A model generated the notes under the pieces. That model saw only the letters and a list, made by a program, of their open reading frames with translations, was not told where the DNA came from and ran no database searches. A stretch of 64,000 nt of DNA from Gemmatimonadaceae bacterium (GTDB lineage Bacteria; Gemmatimonadota; Gemmatimonadetes; Gemmatimonadales; Gemmatimonadaceae): positions 310,001 to 374,000 of the forward strand of contig DASQFN010000047.1 of the NCBI GenBank assembly GCA_035633115.1, written 5' to 3'. The position numbers and the translations under genes are program-made. Every line of letters starts with the position of its first letter. The stretch's first letter is position 1. This document shows, one piece after another, positions 49,261-57,852 of this stretch.

Positions 49261-49421
49261 TGACGCCCATTACCACAGCTCGGCTCATAGTTGCACTCAT
49301 TGCCGCGATACTACTGGTTTACGGAATGCGAATGGACGATGAGGCTGTGAGGTGGGCGGGGATAGGTTTTCTCGTCGCCGCACTACTCATGCGCTTCATT
49401 CGTCCACGGGAGAGACCATGA
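49260..49421 (+). CDS. 53-residue two-helix membrane protein
   Basis: A short gene in the operon. ATG 49260 overlaps the preceding TAA (TAATG), and its TGA overlaps the next ATG at 49418. The product has two hydrophobic segments, about residues 8 to 22 (LIVALIAAILLVYG) and 32 to 45 (WAGIGFLVAALLMR), with a charged loop between and an Arg-rich end. It matches no family I recognise. Coupled overlaps on both sides support it as real. Confidence 0.65.
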   Translation: MTPITTARLIVALIAAILLVYGMRMDDEAVRWAGIGFLVAALLMRFIRPRERP

Positions 49422-50350
49422 CGGCGAGCTCGACAAGATCAGCGCCTGCTGTATCTGACGCGTCGCAGATGGACGCTGTCGCGGTAGCCGCGAATCGCGG
49501 GGAGGTTGTGTACTTAGACGGCCGCTACATGCTGAAGAACGAGGTGTTTGTCTCGCCCGACGATCGCGGGTTTCTTCTCGGTGACGGGATTTACGAGGTT
49601 GCCGCCGCGTACGACGGCAAATTCGTCGCGCTCGACCGTCACATGGATCGGTTGCGGTCGAGTCTGCGCGAAGCACGCATCGACGACAGCGTTGCCGACC
49701 CGCTCGAATCGGTGTTCACCGGGCTGCTCGAGCGGAACGGTTTCGCCGAATCCGGAAAAACGATGGTCTATCTTCAGGTGACACGCGGCGCGGCGCCACG
49801 CACGCACGCCTTCCCGAAGACACCGGTTCGTCCCACCGTTTACGCCTACGCCGCCCCGTTTCCCGACATGGGCGATTTTTCCGTGGGCGTAGGTGCAATT
49901 GTGCGTCCCGATCTCCGCTGGTCCAGGTGCGACATCAAATCGATCTCGCTCATGGGAAACGTTCTGGAGAATCAACGTGCAAAGGACGCAGGTGCCTTCG
50001 AGGCGATCCTGGTACGCGATGGGGTGGTTCTCGAGGGAACGCACACAAGCATTTTCGGAGTGATCGGCGGGGAAGTACGCACGGCCCCGCTCTCCAATCT
50101 CATTCTTCCCGGAGTCACGCGAGCGATTGTAATCGATCTTTGCCGCGACAATGACTTTCCAATCCGCGAGGAACCGATGTCGGAGGACGAGCTCCGGAGC
50201 GCTGAAGAGCTGTTCCTCACTGGAACCACCACCGAAGTCGTGGGGATCATTTCGCTCGATGGAAAACCCGTCGGCGACGGACGGCCGGGCCCAATTACAG
50301 TTCGCCTCGAGAATCTTTACATGAACGCGATCCGCGTGTCGGCGATATGA
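49418..50350 (+). CDS. D-amino acid aminotransferase-like class IV PLP enzyme
   Basis: Fold-type IV aminotransferase, 310 residues. DDRGFLLGDGIYEV near residue 47, the PLP-lysine region DIKSISLMGNVLENQ near 172, and EGTHTSIFGV near 207 are the landmarks. These are closer to D-alanine aminotransferase than to branched-chain enzymes, which suggests a role in D-amino acid supply for peptidoglycan; IlvE-like activity remains possible. ATG 49418 overlaps the small membrane gene, and its stop overlaps mgtC-like. Confidence 0.85.
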   Translation: MTASSTRSAPAVSDASQMDAVAVAANRGEVVYLDGRYMLKNEVFVSPDDRGFLLGDGIYEVAAAYDGKFVALDRHMDRLRSSLREARIDDSVADPLESVFTGLLERNGFAESGKTMVYLQVTRGAAPRTHAFPKTPVRPTVYAYAAPFPDMGDFSVGVGAIVRPDLRWSRCDIKSISLMGNVLENQRAKDAGAFEAILVRDGVVLEGTHTSIFGVIGGEVRTAPLSNLILPGVTRAIVIDLCRDNDFPIREEPMSEDELRSAEELFLTGTTTEVVGIISLDGKPVGDGRPGPITVRLENLYMNAIRVSAI

Positions 50351-50808
50351 GCGAGACTGCAATGCTCTACGACGCCGAGCTGTTGTTGCGCGTGGTTGCT
50401 GCGGGCTTGATGTCAGGGATCCTCGGCTGGGAGCGGCAATCGGCCGGCAAGCCAGCCGGGTTTCGAACTTTGCTCCTTGTGGGAATGGCCGCCTGTCTGT
50501 TCGTGGTGGCGGGAGAGGCCGCTGCGGTTACCTATCCCGCGGGCTCATCTGCGTTGCGCGTCGAGCCTTTTCAATTGATTCAGGCCGTGGCCGTTGGAAT
50601 CGGCTTCCTCGGCTCTGGCGTCGTATTGCTGACTCAGGATGGAACTCGCGTAATAGGCTTGACGACTGCAGCGTCGATCTGGGCGACGGCCGCTATTGGG
50701 CTCACCGTCGGATTCGGGCGTTACATCCTCGCGGCGGGGACGACGGTCCTCATGCTCGTGACACTACGCGTCCTGAGGCGATTCGACAGCTCGCACCCGA
50801 ACGACTAG
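50347..50808 (+). CDS. MgtC/SapB-family membrane protein
   Basis: Inner-membrane protein of 153 residues with about five hydrophobic segments. LGWERQSAGKPAGFRTLLLVG and GIGFLGSGVVL are MgtC-family hallmarks, followed by GLTTAASIWATAAIG. Family members are linked to magnesium limitation and acid stress. There is no C-terminal ACT domain. It overlaps the aminotransferase and lies two bases before recQ. Confidence 0.88.
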   Translation: MSETAMLYDAELLLRVVAAGLMSGILGWERQSAGKPAGFRTLLLVGMAACLFVVAGEAAAVTYPAGSSALRVEPFQLIQAVAVGIGFLGSGVVLLTQDGTRVIGLTTAASIWATAAIGLTVGFGRYILAAGTTVLMLVTLRVLRRFDSSHPND

Positions 50809-50810
50809 CG

Positions 50811-52901
50811 GTGAATCGACCAGCCATCGCCGTTGCGCGCGGCGTATTGAAGACCGCGTTCGGGTACGATGGATTTCGTCCCGGGCAGGAGGCGGCCATA
50901 GAGTCCGTTCTCGCGGGCTCCGACACACTGGTTGTGCTGCCAACCGGGGGCGGCAAGTCGCTTTGCTTTCAGGTGCCCGCGCTCGTTCTTCCCGGACTGA
51001 CTGTCGTCGTTTCTCCTCTGATCTCCCTGATGAAGGATCAGGTTGACGCGCTGGACGCGCGCGGACTCCCGGCAGCGTTCATCAACAGCTCGTTGACGTC
51101 ATCCCAGGTCAGCGATCGGCTTGGCCGAGCCACGCGCGGCGAGCTCAAGCTGCTTTACCTCGCGCCCGAGCGATTCGATTACGGAAACATCGCCGAGCGA
51201 CTGCGCCGCATCGGCATCAGCCTGCTCGCAGTGGATGAAGCGCACTGCATCAGTCAGTGGGGACACGATTTCCGCCCGAGCTATCTCCGAGTCAGGGACG
51301 TCCGCGAAAAGCTCGGCTCGCCTCCTACGATCGCGCTGACGGCGACGGCGACGCCGGGTGTGCGCGACGACATAGCTCTACAGCTCGCCCTGCGTAATCC
51401 TCGCGTGATCATCACCGGGTTCAATCGCACGAACCTCACCTACCATGTGCTGCCGGCGAGAAATGACACGGAGAAAGACGCGCGGCTCGTGCAGACACTG
51501 CGGGCGAAAGACGGCCTTGGCATCGTTTACGCTTCGACCCGAAAGTCGGTCGACCGGCTGAGCGGCATGCTCGAGCAGCAGGGAATTCCCGCGGCCGCGT
51601 ACCACGCGGGGCTCGACGACCGCCATCGACGCGATGTTCAGGAATCCTTCATGGCCGAGCGGGTCCGCGTGATCGTAGCGACGAACGCGTTCGGAATGGG
51701 AATCGACAAGCCCAACGTTCGCCTCGTCGTGCACCACTCGATGCCAGGGACGCTCGAGGCGTATTACCAGGAGGCAGGACGAGCGGGACGCGACGGAAAG
51801 CATTCCGACGTTTTTCTGATCCACTCATTCCCCGACCGGTTCACTCACGAGTTCTTCATTCGTGGCTCGTATCCCGAGCGCACGACTATCGAAGCTGTTT
51901 ACTCAGCGCTCGTGAAACAGTCGCAGCGTGGGGAGCTCCCACACTCGCCGTCGGCAATCGCGTCGCTCGCCGGTGGGAAAACCTCCGAGCGCGAAGCCGA
52001 GAGCGCCGTTCGGATTCTATTGAGCGCGGGTGCAATCGTGGACGAGGCAGCGTCAACCGCACTTGCGCGCGTCCGTCTTCTTGCGACTCCCGAGCGAATC
52101 AAGCGCGAGCTCACCAGCGACGCGGATCCGGCGCTTGGCCTACTGCGAGCGTTGTGGCGAATTGCCGGCGAAAAATTGCAGACGGGAGCAACGGTCAACC
52201 TGGACGCCCTTCCACCGGGGCTCGCTGGACTTCAGACCGCAGCGTCACTGCTCGATGACCTGCAGTCGCGACAGCTACTCATGTGGGAGCGTGTAGGCGG
52301 CGGACTTCGGCTCGTTTCTCCGGATCTGCCGATGCAGCGCCTTGCCGTTGATTGGGCGCTGCACGCGCGACGACGCGCGGCAGAGCTGGCCAAGCTCGAC
52401 GCGGTGCAGAAATACGTCTACGCGAAAGGCTGCAGGCGCGGATTCGTATTGCGCTACTTCGGCGATCCCGAAGCCATGTCGAAGTGCGACGGCTGCGACA
52501 ACTGTCTCGGCATTACAGTAGCGCGACCACCGGCCGGTGAGCCGGCTCCGCGCAAAGTTCGCGAGCGCAAACGGTCACCGGCAGGCAAGGCGGCTGCCAA
52601 CCCCGCGCGCAGCAGACACCGCGAGAAGGCGTCGCCTTCGACCGAAGACATTTCGCTCGACGCGGCCGAACAAAAGCTGTTCGAGGCGTTGCGCGCGACC
52701 CGAAGCGAGATCGCCCGTAAGGAGAAACTCCCAGCGTATATTGTTTTCTGGGACAGAACGCTGGCGGAAATCGCGAAGCGCCGTCCGCGATCGCTTGCCG
52801 CGCTACGCGACGTCCCAGGTGTAGGCGCATCAAAACTGGAGCGTTACGGCAGCGAGCTCCTCGCGGTGATAAATCGCTCAGAAGGCACGGAAGCAGCCTG
52901 A
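50811..52901 (+). CDS. recQ: RecQ-family DNA helicase
   Basis: 3'-5' helicase of 696 residues, GTG start. Walker A is LPTGGGKSLCF near residue 45, and DEAHCISQWGHDFRPSY is near 143. QEAGRAGRDGKHSD is motif VI near 324. The zinc cysteines (CRRGF then CDGCDNC) come at about residue 542 to 565, roughly 150 residues later than in E. coli RecQ, because a winged-helix-like stretch precedes them. An Arg/Lys-rich linker and an HRDC domain end the protein. It follows mgtC-like by two bases. Confidence 0.93.
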   Translation: MNRPAIAVARGVLKTAFGYDGFRPGQEAAIESVLAGSDTLVVLPTGGGKSLCFQVPALVLPGLTVVVSPLISLMKDQVDALDARGLPAAFINSSLTSSQVSDRLGRATRGELKLLYLAPERFDYGNIAERLRRIGISLLAVDEAHCISQWGHDFRPSYLRVRDVREKLGSPPTIALTATATPGVRDDIALQLALRNPRVIITGFNRTNLTYHVLPARNDTEKDARLVQTLRAKDGLGIVYASTRKSVDRLSGMLEQQGIPAAAYHAGLDDRHRRDVQESFMAERVRVIVATNAFGMGIDKPNVRLVVHHSMPGTLEAYYQEAGRAGRDGKHSDVFLIHSFPDRFTHEFFIRGSYPERTTIEAVYSALVKQSQRGELPHSPSAIASLAGGKTSEREAESAVRILLSAGAIVDEAASTALARVRLLATPERIKRELTSDADPALGLLRALWRIAGEKLQTGATVNLDALPPGLAGLQTAASLLDDLQSRQLLMWERVGGGLRLVSPDLPMQRLAVDWALHARRRAAELAKLDAVQKYVYAKGCRRGFVLRYFGDPEAMSKCDGCDNCLGITVARPPAGEPAPRKVRERKRSPAGKAAANPARSRHREKASPSTEDISLDAAEQKLFEALRATRSEIARKEKLPAYIVFWDRTLAEIAKRRPRSLAALRDVPGVGASKLERYGSELLAVINRSEGTEAA

Positions 52902-52923
52902 CGACTGCACTCGATTGATCCGC

Positions 52924-53025
52924 AACTGGTATCAGCATGCTGGCAGCGGCAAGCAGGTTGCGGCCAACGGGTACGGCTACGGGAAACGGATACACGCAAC
53001 GGGTAACCGGTAACTGGTAACTGGT
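52924..53025. repeat. Heptamer repeat array before the acyl-CoA dehydrogenase
   Basis: Four head-to-tail heptamers, AACGGGT, AACCGGT, AACTGGT and AACTGGT, occupy 52998-53025. Further single copies lie at 52924 (AACTGGT), 52966 (AACGGGT) and 52985 (AACGGAT). They fill the only gap in this stretch and end one base before the dehydrogenase TTG. Confidence 0.8.
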
Positions 53026-53026
53026 T

Positions 53027-54244
53027 TTGGACGACTCCCTCTATTTCTCTGAGCAGCATCTGGCCGTACGCGACATGGTGCGCGAGTTCGCACGCGACGA
53101 AGTGGCTCCCGTCGCTGCGCAATTCGATGCGTCCCAGGAATTCCCCTGGGCGAACATCAAGAAAATGGGGGAGCTGGGACTTCTGGGCATCCCATGGCCG
53201 GAATCACTCGGCGGCGCCGGACTCGACATACTCAGCTACCTCATCGTCATCCATGAGATGGCGAAGGTGGACGCCTCGCACGCGATCACGATCTCCGCGC
53301 ACACGACTCTCGGCACTTCGCCGATAGTCAACTTCGGCACCCCCGAGCAAAAGGAGCTCTACGTCCCGCTCCTCGCCTCAGGGCGTGTGCTCGGCGGATT
53401 CGGTTTGACCGAGCCGACCGCGGGCAGCGACGCAGCCGGTACTCGCACAACGGCTGTCCGAAAAAACGGTCACTACGTCCTCAACGGATCGAAGGTGTTC
53501 ATCACGCACGGCGGGGTTGGCGAGATCTTCGTCGTCACGGCCGTCACCGATCCGGCGCTCGATACGAAGGGCATCACTTCGTTCATTGTCACCAAGGAAG
53601 CCGATCTGTCGCAGCGCGGCGCAGATGTGGACATCGGTCACGAGCCGTCGCTTCCGTCGATGGCGGGCTTCAGAGCCGGAAAGAAGGAAGACAAGCTGGG
53701 CTGGCGTGCCTCCGATACCCGGGAGCTCATCTTCGAGGATGTCGAAGTACCGGTCGGGAACAGACTTGGCGAGGATGGAATGGGCTTCATCAACTTCATG
53801 CAGACGCTCGACTCGGGCCGCATCGGAATCGCTGCCCTCTCGCTCGGAATTGCCGAGGGCGCCTTCGAGCAGGCTTTGAATTACGCTGCCGGGCGCCGGC
53901 AGTTCGGCCGTGCCATTGCGAGCTTTCAGGGGATCCAGTTTCAGCTCTCCGACATGGCGACTGAAATCGAAGCAGGGAAGCACCTGATGTTCCATGCTGC
54001 CTGGCTGGCTCAGCAGAAGAAACCATTCGGTAAGGAAGCCGCGATTGCAAAGCTTTTCTGCTCCGAGCTTGCAATGAGGTCCACGCTCAAGGCAATCCAG
54101 ATCCACGGTGGGTACGGCTACACGAAGGATTATCCTGTCGAGCGAATGATGCGCGACGCGAAAGTCTGCGAGATCGGAGAAGGGACCTCCGAAATACAGC
54201 GAATCGTGATCGCGCGTCACCTCCTGAGGGGCATCGCCGATTGA
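53027..54244 (+). CDS. Acyl-CoA dehydrogenase
   Basis: FAD enzyme of beta-oxidation or branched acyl-CoA degradation, 405 residues. [15 protein letters not shown] and FITHGGVGE lie in the middle. [28 protein letters not shown] and GEGTSEIQR (with the catalytic Glu) form the C-terminal domain. TTG 53027 sits directly after the heptamer array and has no ribosome site. The substrate cannot be told from motifs alone. Its stop overlaps the next TTG (TTGA). Confidence 0.92.
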   Translation: MDDSLYFSEQHLAVRDMVREFARDEVAPVAAQFDASQEFPWANIKKMGELGLLGIPWPESLGGAGLDILSYLIVIHEMAKVDASHAITISAHTTLGTSPIVNFGTPEQKELYVPLLASGRVLGGFGLTEPTAGSDAAGTRTTAVRKNGHYVLNGSKVFITHGGVGEIFVVTAVTDPALDTKGITSFIVTKEADLSQRGADVDIGHEPSLPSMAGFRAGKKEDKLGWRASDTRELIFEDVEVPVGNRLGEDGMGFINFMQTLDSGRIGIAALSLGIAEGAFEQALNYAAGRRQFGRAIASFQGIQFQLSDMATEIEAGKHLMFHAAWLAQQKKPFGKEAAIAKLFCSELAMRSTLKAIQIHGGYGYTKDYPVERMMRDAKVCEIGEGTSEIQRIVIARHLLRGIAD

Positions 54245-54780
54245 CTTACTCCGAAGCAGCCAAGAAGCTACGGTTGCCGCTCGGTTTCGCCCTCGGAATT
54301 CTCTATCTGCTGTTTGCCCGGCCAACCCAGCTCTCGCTCATCACCGGAGGGCTCATCGCCCTCGTCGGGGTAGCGGTCCGCGCATGGGCCTCAGGACACA
54401 TCTCTAAGAACGAGCAGCTCGCCGTAGCCGGGCCGTACGCCCACACGCGCAACCCGCTCTATTTCGGGAGCTTCCTGATTGCCGCGGGCTTCGCGGTCGC
54501 TGCCCATTGGGCGCTTCTGCTTGTGGTCATCGCGTTCTGGGCCTTTGTCTATGCGCCAACTATGGAGCGGGAACGGGCGAACATCAGCAGCCGCTTCCCG
54601 GAGGGCTACGCACGCTACTCGCAGAACGTCCCGGCGTTTGTTCCGCGGGTGAAACCGTGGCGTGAGGAAGCTTCGAACGCGAGTGCGTTCAGCCCCACTC
54701 TGTACATGAAGCATGGCGAGTGGAAGGCCTTGCTCACATATCTGCTAGCTATTGCGTGGCTGGCGCTCAGGATTAGTTGA
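54241..54780 (+). CDS. Isoprenylcysteine carboxyl methyltransferase-like membrane protein
   Basis: 179 residues, four or five hydrophobic segments. [20 protein letters not shown] is the ICMT/PEMT family motif that binds SAM, followed by [21 protein letters not shown]. Bacterial members methylate lipids or small molecules; the substrate here is unknown. Start TTG overlaps the dehydrogenase stop. Confidence 0.83.
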   Translation: MTYSEAAKKLRLPLGFALGILYLLFARPTQLSLITGGLIALVGVAVRAWASGHISKNEQLAVAGPYAHTRNPLYFGSFLIAAGFAVAAHWALLLVVIAFWAFVYAPTMERERANISSRFPEGYARYSQNVPAFVPRVKPWREEASNASAFSPTLYMKHGEWKALLTYLLAIAWLALRIS

Positions 54781-54802
54781 GAGGGCTAAGTCGTTGTCAC
54801 TA

Positions 54803-54830
54803 TTGCCAAAAGAGAGTTTTTCCCTACATT
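54803..54830 (+). promoter_or_regulatory. Probable rng promoter
   Basis: TTGCCA (54803-54808), 16 bp, and TACATT (54825-54830) lie in an AT-rich patch. This would give a leader of about 195 nt before the RNase G ATG, with short GC hairpins such as CCAGC/GCTGG near 54895. Confidence 0.55.
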
Positions 54831-55031
54831 ACAAACGAACAAATTCATTGCTCCGACGAGACTGGGGACGAGCGCGCGACTCGCGCCGTCCAGCACCAGC
54901 CCTCGCTGGGGAAAATCAGCGCTGGCCCTGAAGTCCACTCAAGCGTCGCAGTAGTGCGCGCCAACACATAAGGACATCCGCCCGCAATCCCGTGATGCCG
55001 AGTCGCCGTCACGGATGCCGGGTGGACGACG

Positions 55032-56639
55032 ATGAAAAGAGAAATCCTCATCAACGCCGGCGCGCGCGAGACGCGCGTGGCGATCCTGGAGGACGGGGAG
55101 CTCGTAGAGCTACTCGTCGATCGTCCAGACAACCGTCGCATGGTAGGCGACGTATACCTTGGGAAGGTCGAGGCGGTGCTGCCGGGGATTCAGGCGGCAT
55201 TTGTCGACATCGGCACGGAGAAGAGCGCCTTCCTTCATGCCTCCGATCTCGTTCATGAAAGCGCCGAAGAGGCGGAGGACGACGAAGACGAGGACGATCC
55301 CGACAACGGGAACGGGAACGGAGTCGCGTCGGCGGCGCGCAATGGCGCCGAGAGTATTCCGGCCGCGGTCCATCAATCGCGGCGAGGCCGCAAGGCGCCG
55401 CCGATCCAGGACGCGCTCAAACGCGGGCAGGAGATCATGGTCCAGATCTCCAAGGAGCCGATTTCGACGAAGGGTCCGCGCGTAACCGCCCAGCTCTCAC
55501 TCGCCGGTCGATTCCTGGTCTACATTCCGGATTCGTCGCGGGTCGGCGTAAGTCGGAAGATCGGGTCCGGAGCGGAACGCCAGCGTCTCAAGGAGCAGGT
55601 TGCCGCGATATTGCCCGAGCGCTCGGGCGGAGTAATCGTCAGGACAGTGAGCGAGGACGTTACTCCCGAGGCTCTGGAGCGAGACCTCGAGATGCTGATG
55701 GCCCAGTGGAAGAAGATCCAGCGCAAGTCCAAATTCACCCGTGCGCCGGCTCTGCTACACCGCGAGACGGGGCTCACCCGGGGTCTCGTCCGCGATCTGT
55801 TCAGCGCAAAGGTAGACAGCCTGAAGATCGACTCCAAGCCCGTGTTCAACGAGGTGGTCGAGTACCTCAAGACGGTGGCTCCGGATCTCATTCCCCGCGT
55901 GAAGTTGTACGAAGCCCCGACGCCGCTCTTCGACTCAGCGGGAATCGAATCCGAGATCCGGAATGCCTTCAAGCGCCGCTGCGATCTTCCTTCAGGCGGT
56001 TACCTCATCATCGAGCCGACGGAAGCGCTGGTGTCGATCGACGTGAACTCCGGCAGGTATACCGGCAAGAAGGACCCGGAGAAGACGGTGCTCCGGACGA
56101 ACATCGAGGCCGCTGCCGAGGTCGCGCGTCAGCTGCGGCTTCGCGACGTTGGCGGAATTATCGTCTGCGACTTCATCGACATGGAGACGCGGCAGTCCAG
56201 GGAGCGTGTCCTGCAGGAGCTTCGCATGCATCTGAGTCGCGACCGCGCGCGCACAAAAGCTTTTGCGGTAAGCGACCTGGGGCTGATCGAGATGACGCGG
56301 CAGCGCGTCAGGCAGAGTCACTACCAGAGCATGACCGGGCCGTGCCCGACATGCGAAGGCACCGGAAGGGTGTTCACGCCCGAGACGATCGTGCGCAGAA
56401 TGGAGCGGTCCGTGCGGCGAATGGTGATCGAAGGCCGCCGCGACAACCTGCTGGTGAAGCTCCATCCCGAAGTCGCGATGTATGTTCTCGAGGAAGAAAA
56501 GGAGCTGGTCCACAAGCTTCAGAAAGCCGCATCCTTCTCGCTCGAGCTTCGGGATGATCCGTTGCTCAAGCCCGATGAATTCAAGCTGGTTGTCAAAGCG
56601 CAGGGCAGGGACGTAACACAGCAGTACGCGCTCTCATAG
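55032..56639 (+). CDS. rng: Ribonuclease G/E
   Basis: Single-strand endoribonuclease for rRNA processing and mRNA decay. The S1 domain (residues about 35 to 150) is interrupted near residue 78 by an acidic stretch and an Asn-Gly run. Catalytic aspartates are in SIDVNSG and CDFIDM, and the zinc link is CPTCEGTG near 438. 535 residues, closer in size to RNase G than RNase E. A 251-base gap with a promoter precedes it. Confidence 0.94.
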   Translation: MKREILINAGARETRVAILEDGELVELLVDRPDNRRMVGDVYLGKVEAVLPGIQAAFVDIGTEKSAFLHASDLVHESAEEAEDDEDEDDPDNGNGNGVASAARNGAESIPAAVHQSRRGRKAPPIQDALKRGQEIMVQISKEPISTKGPRVTAQLSLAGRFLVYIPDSSRVGVSRKIGSGAERQRLKEQVAAILPERSGGVIVRTVSEDVTPEALERDLEMLMAQWKKIQRKSKFTRAPALLHRETGLTRGLVRDLFSAKVDSLKIDSKPVFNEVVEYLKTVAPDLIPRVKLYEAPTPLFDSAGIESEIRNAFKRRCDLPSGGYLIIEPTEALVSIDVNSGRYTGKKDPEKTVLRTNIEAAAEVARQLRLRDVGGIIVCDFIDMETRQSRERVLQELRMHLSRDRARTKAFAVSDLGLIEMTRQRVRQSHYQSMTGPCPTCEGTGRVFTPETIVRRMERSVRRMVIEGRRDNLLVKLHPEVAMYVLEEEKELVHKLQKAASFSLELRDDPLLKPDEFKLVVKAQGRDVTQQYALS

Positions 56640-56646
56640 CGGGCGC

Positions 56647-56669
56647 GCGGCCGCCACCGGCCGCTATTT
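56647..56669 (+). terminator. Possible terminator after rng
   Basis: GCGGCCG and CGGCCGC pair around CCAC, followed only by TATTTC, so termination would be weak. Confidence 0.5.
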
Positions 56670-56685
56670 CGGACAATGGAGCAGA

Positions 56686-57816
56686 ATGCAACACGCGAGT
56701 GCTGCACGTGCATGTCGAGCGCTCCGCCGCTGCGCAGCGGCCTCGTGGTGCATCGCGCTGCTTGGCGGCTGCTGGAAAATGACTCCGCCCTCCGGTCAGC
56801 TGGAACCGACGCTCCGCCGTATCGGCTGCGAAGCGGAGTCGTGTGGCAATCCGGACAATCAGGTCGACGTAACCTATCTCGGCACATCCGGAATTCTCGT
56901 CCGGTATCGCGGGGCAGCGTTACTCGCTGCCCCTTTCTTTTCGAAACCTCCCCTCAAGCGCGTTGTTCTCTCACTAATGGCGGCGGGCAGCTCTCGCCTG
57001 ACGCCCGACACTGCACTGATCGAGCGTTTTCTCCCGGTAGCCGCGGACAGTGCGTCGGCAATTCTCGTCGGACACGGACACTACGACCATCTCCTCGACG
57101 TGCCGTACATTGCCAACCACCGTGCGAAATCAGCGAGGATCTATGGGGGCCCATCGATTCGCCACATGTTGATGGGAGATGCCTCGCTTCGGGCAGGCAG
57201 CGGGTCGCGGCTGATTGCGATACCCACCGAGAGAGCTGGAACGCGGGACCGTGCCGGGACGTGGATCTATACGAGGGACCGCAGGTTCCGCTTCATGCCG
57301 CTTGTCGCGACGCACGCTCCAACGGTGAAGCGTCTCGGAACAAGCTACCGTTTCGCGCCGGGACGCTTGTCGAGGGATTTGCGATCGCTGCCTGCGACCG
57401 CCTCGGACTGGAAGCTCGGCGAGCCGTACGCCTATCTCATCGACGTTCTCGCACCTCGCGACACGACGCCCCGGTTTCGGATCTATTATCAGGACGCTCC
57501 GAGTGAGCCTCCTCACGGATTTCCTGATCGTGCGACCCTCGAGGCGCGGCGGGTCGACCTTGCGGTTATCTGCGCGGCGACTTCCACCTACCTCAGGAAC
57601 ACGCCGGACAGTCTTCTGAAGGTGCTCGCGCCGCGGAACGTGATGGTTACACACTGGGAATCGCTTTTCAGGCGCGGTACACTCTCGCTGCAGTTCAACG
57701 CAGCGTGGGATATCGACAACTTTATCGGGCGCCTCGAGCGCGGATTGCCGCCGGACTCCAGATGGGCGATGCCGCCGCCTCAACGAGTGATGAGCTTCAG
57801 GACAACGGCGAACTAG
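56686..57816 (+). CDS. MBL-fold metallohydrolase lipoprotein (UlaG-like)
   Basis: Lipoprotein with signal ending LLGGC near residue 29, then a metallo-beta-lactamase fold. VTYLGTSGILVRYRG starts the domain, and GHGHYDHLLD near residue 126 carries the metal motif. VATHAPT and VMVTHWESLF supply later ligands. The 376 residues are typical of the large UlaG-like group, whose roles vary (lactonase, lipase-like, phosphodiesterase). Function unknown here. It converges with the kinase gene, 36 bp away. Confidence 0.8.
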   Translation: MQHASAARACRALRRCAAASWCIALLGGCWKMTPPSGQLEPTLRRIGCEAESCGNPDNQVDVTYLGTSGILVRYRGAALLAAPFFSKPPLKRVVLSLMAAGSSRLTPDTALIERFLPVAADSASAILVGHGHYDHLLDVPYIANHRAKSARIYGGPSIRHMLMGDASLRAGSGSRLIAIPTERAGTRDRAGTWIYTRDRRFRFMPLVATHAPTVKRLGTSYRFAPGRLSRDLRSLPATASDWKLGEPYAYLIDVLAPRDTTPRFRIYYQDAPSEPPHGFPDRATLEARRVDLAVICAATSTYLRNTPDSLLKVLAPRNVMVTHWESLFRRGTLSLQFNAAWDIDNFIGRLERGLPPDSRWAMPPPQRVMSFRTTAN

Positions 57817-57852
57817 GCACACACAGTCGCGAATCCGCGAACGGCTGCCGCC

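Noticed and set aside
52924-53025. Heptamer array as a CRISPR
   Set aside because: Units are 7 bp with no spacers, and no cas genes are in the window.
54777-54971. 64-codon ORF in the rng leader
   Set aside because: No ribosome site and no conserved pattern; the region is better explained as promoter and leader.
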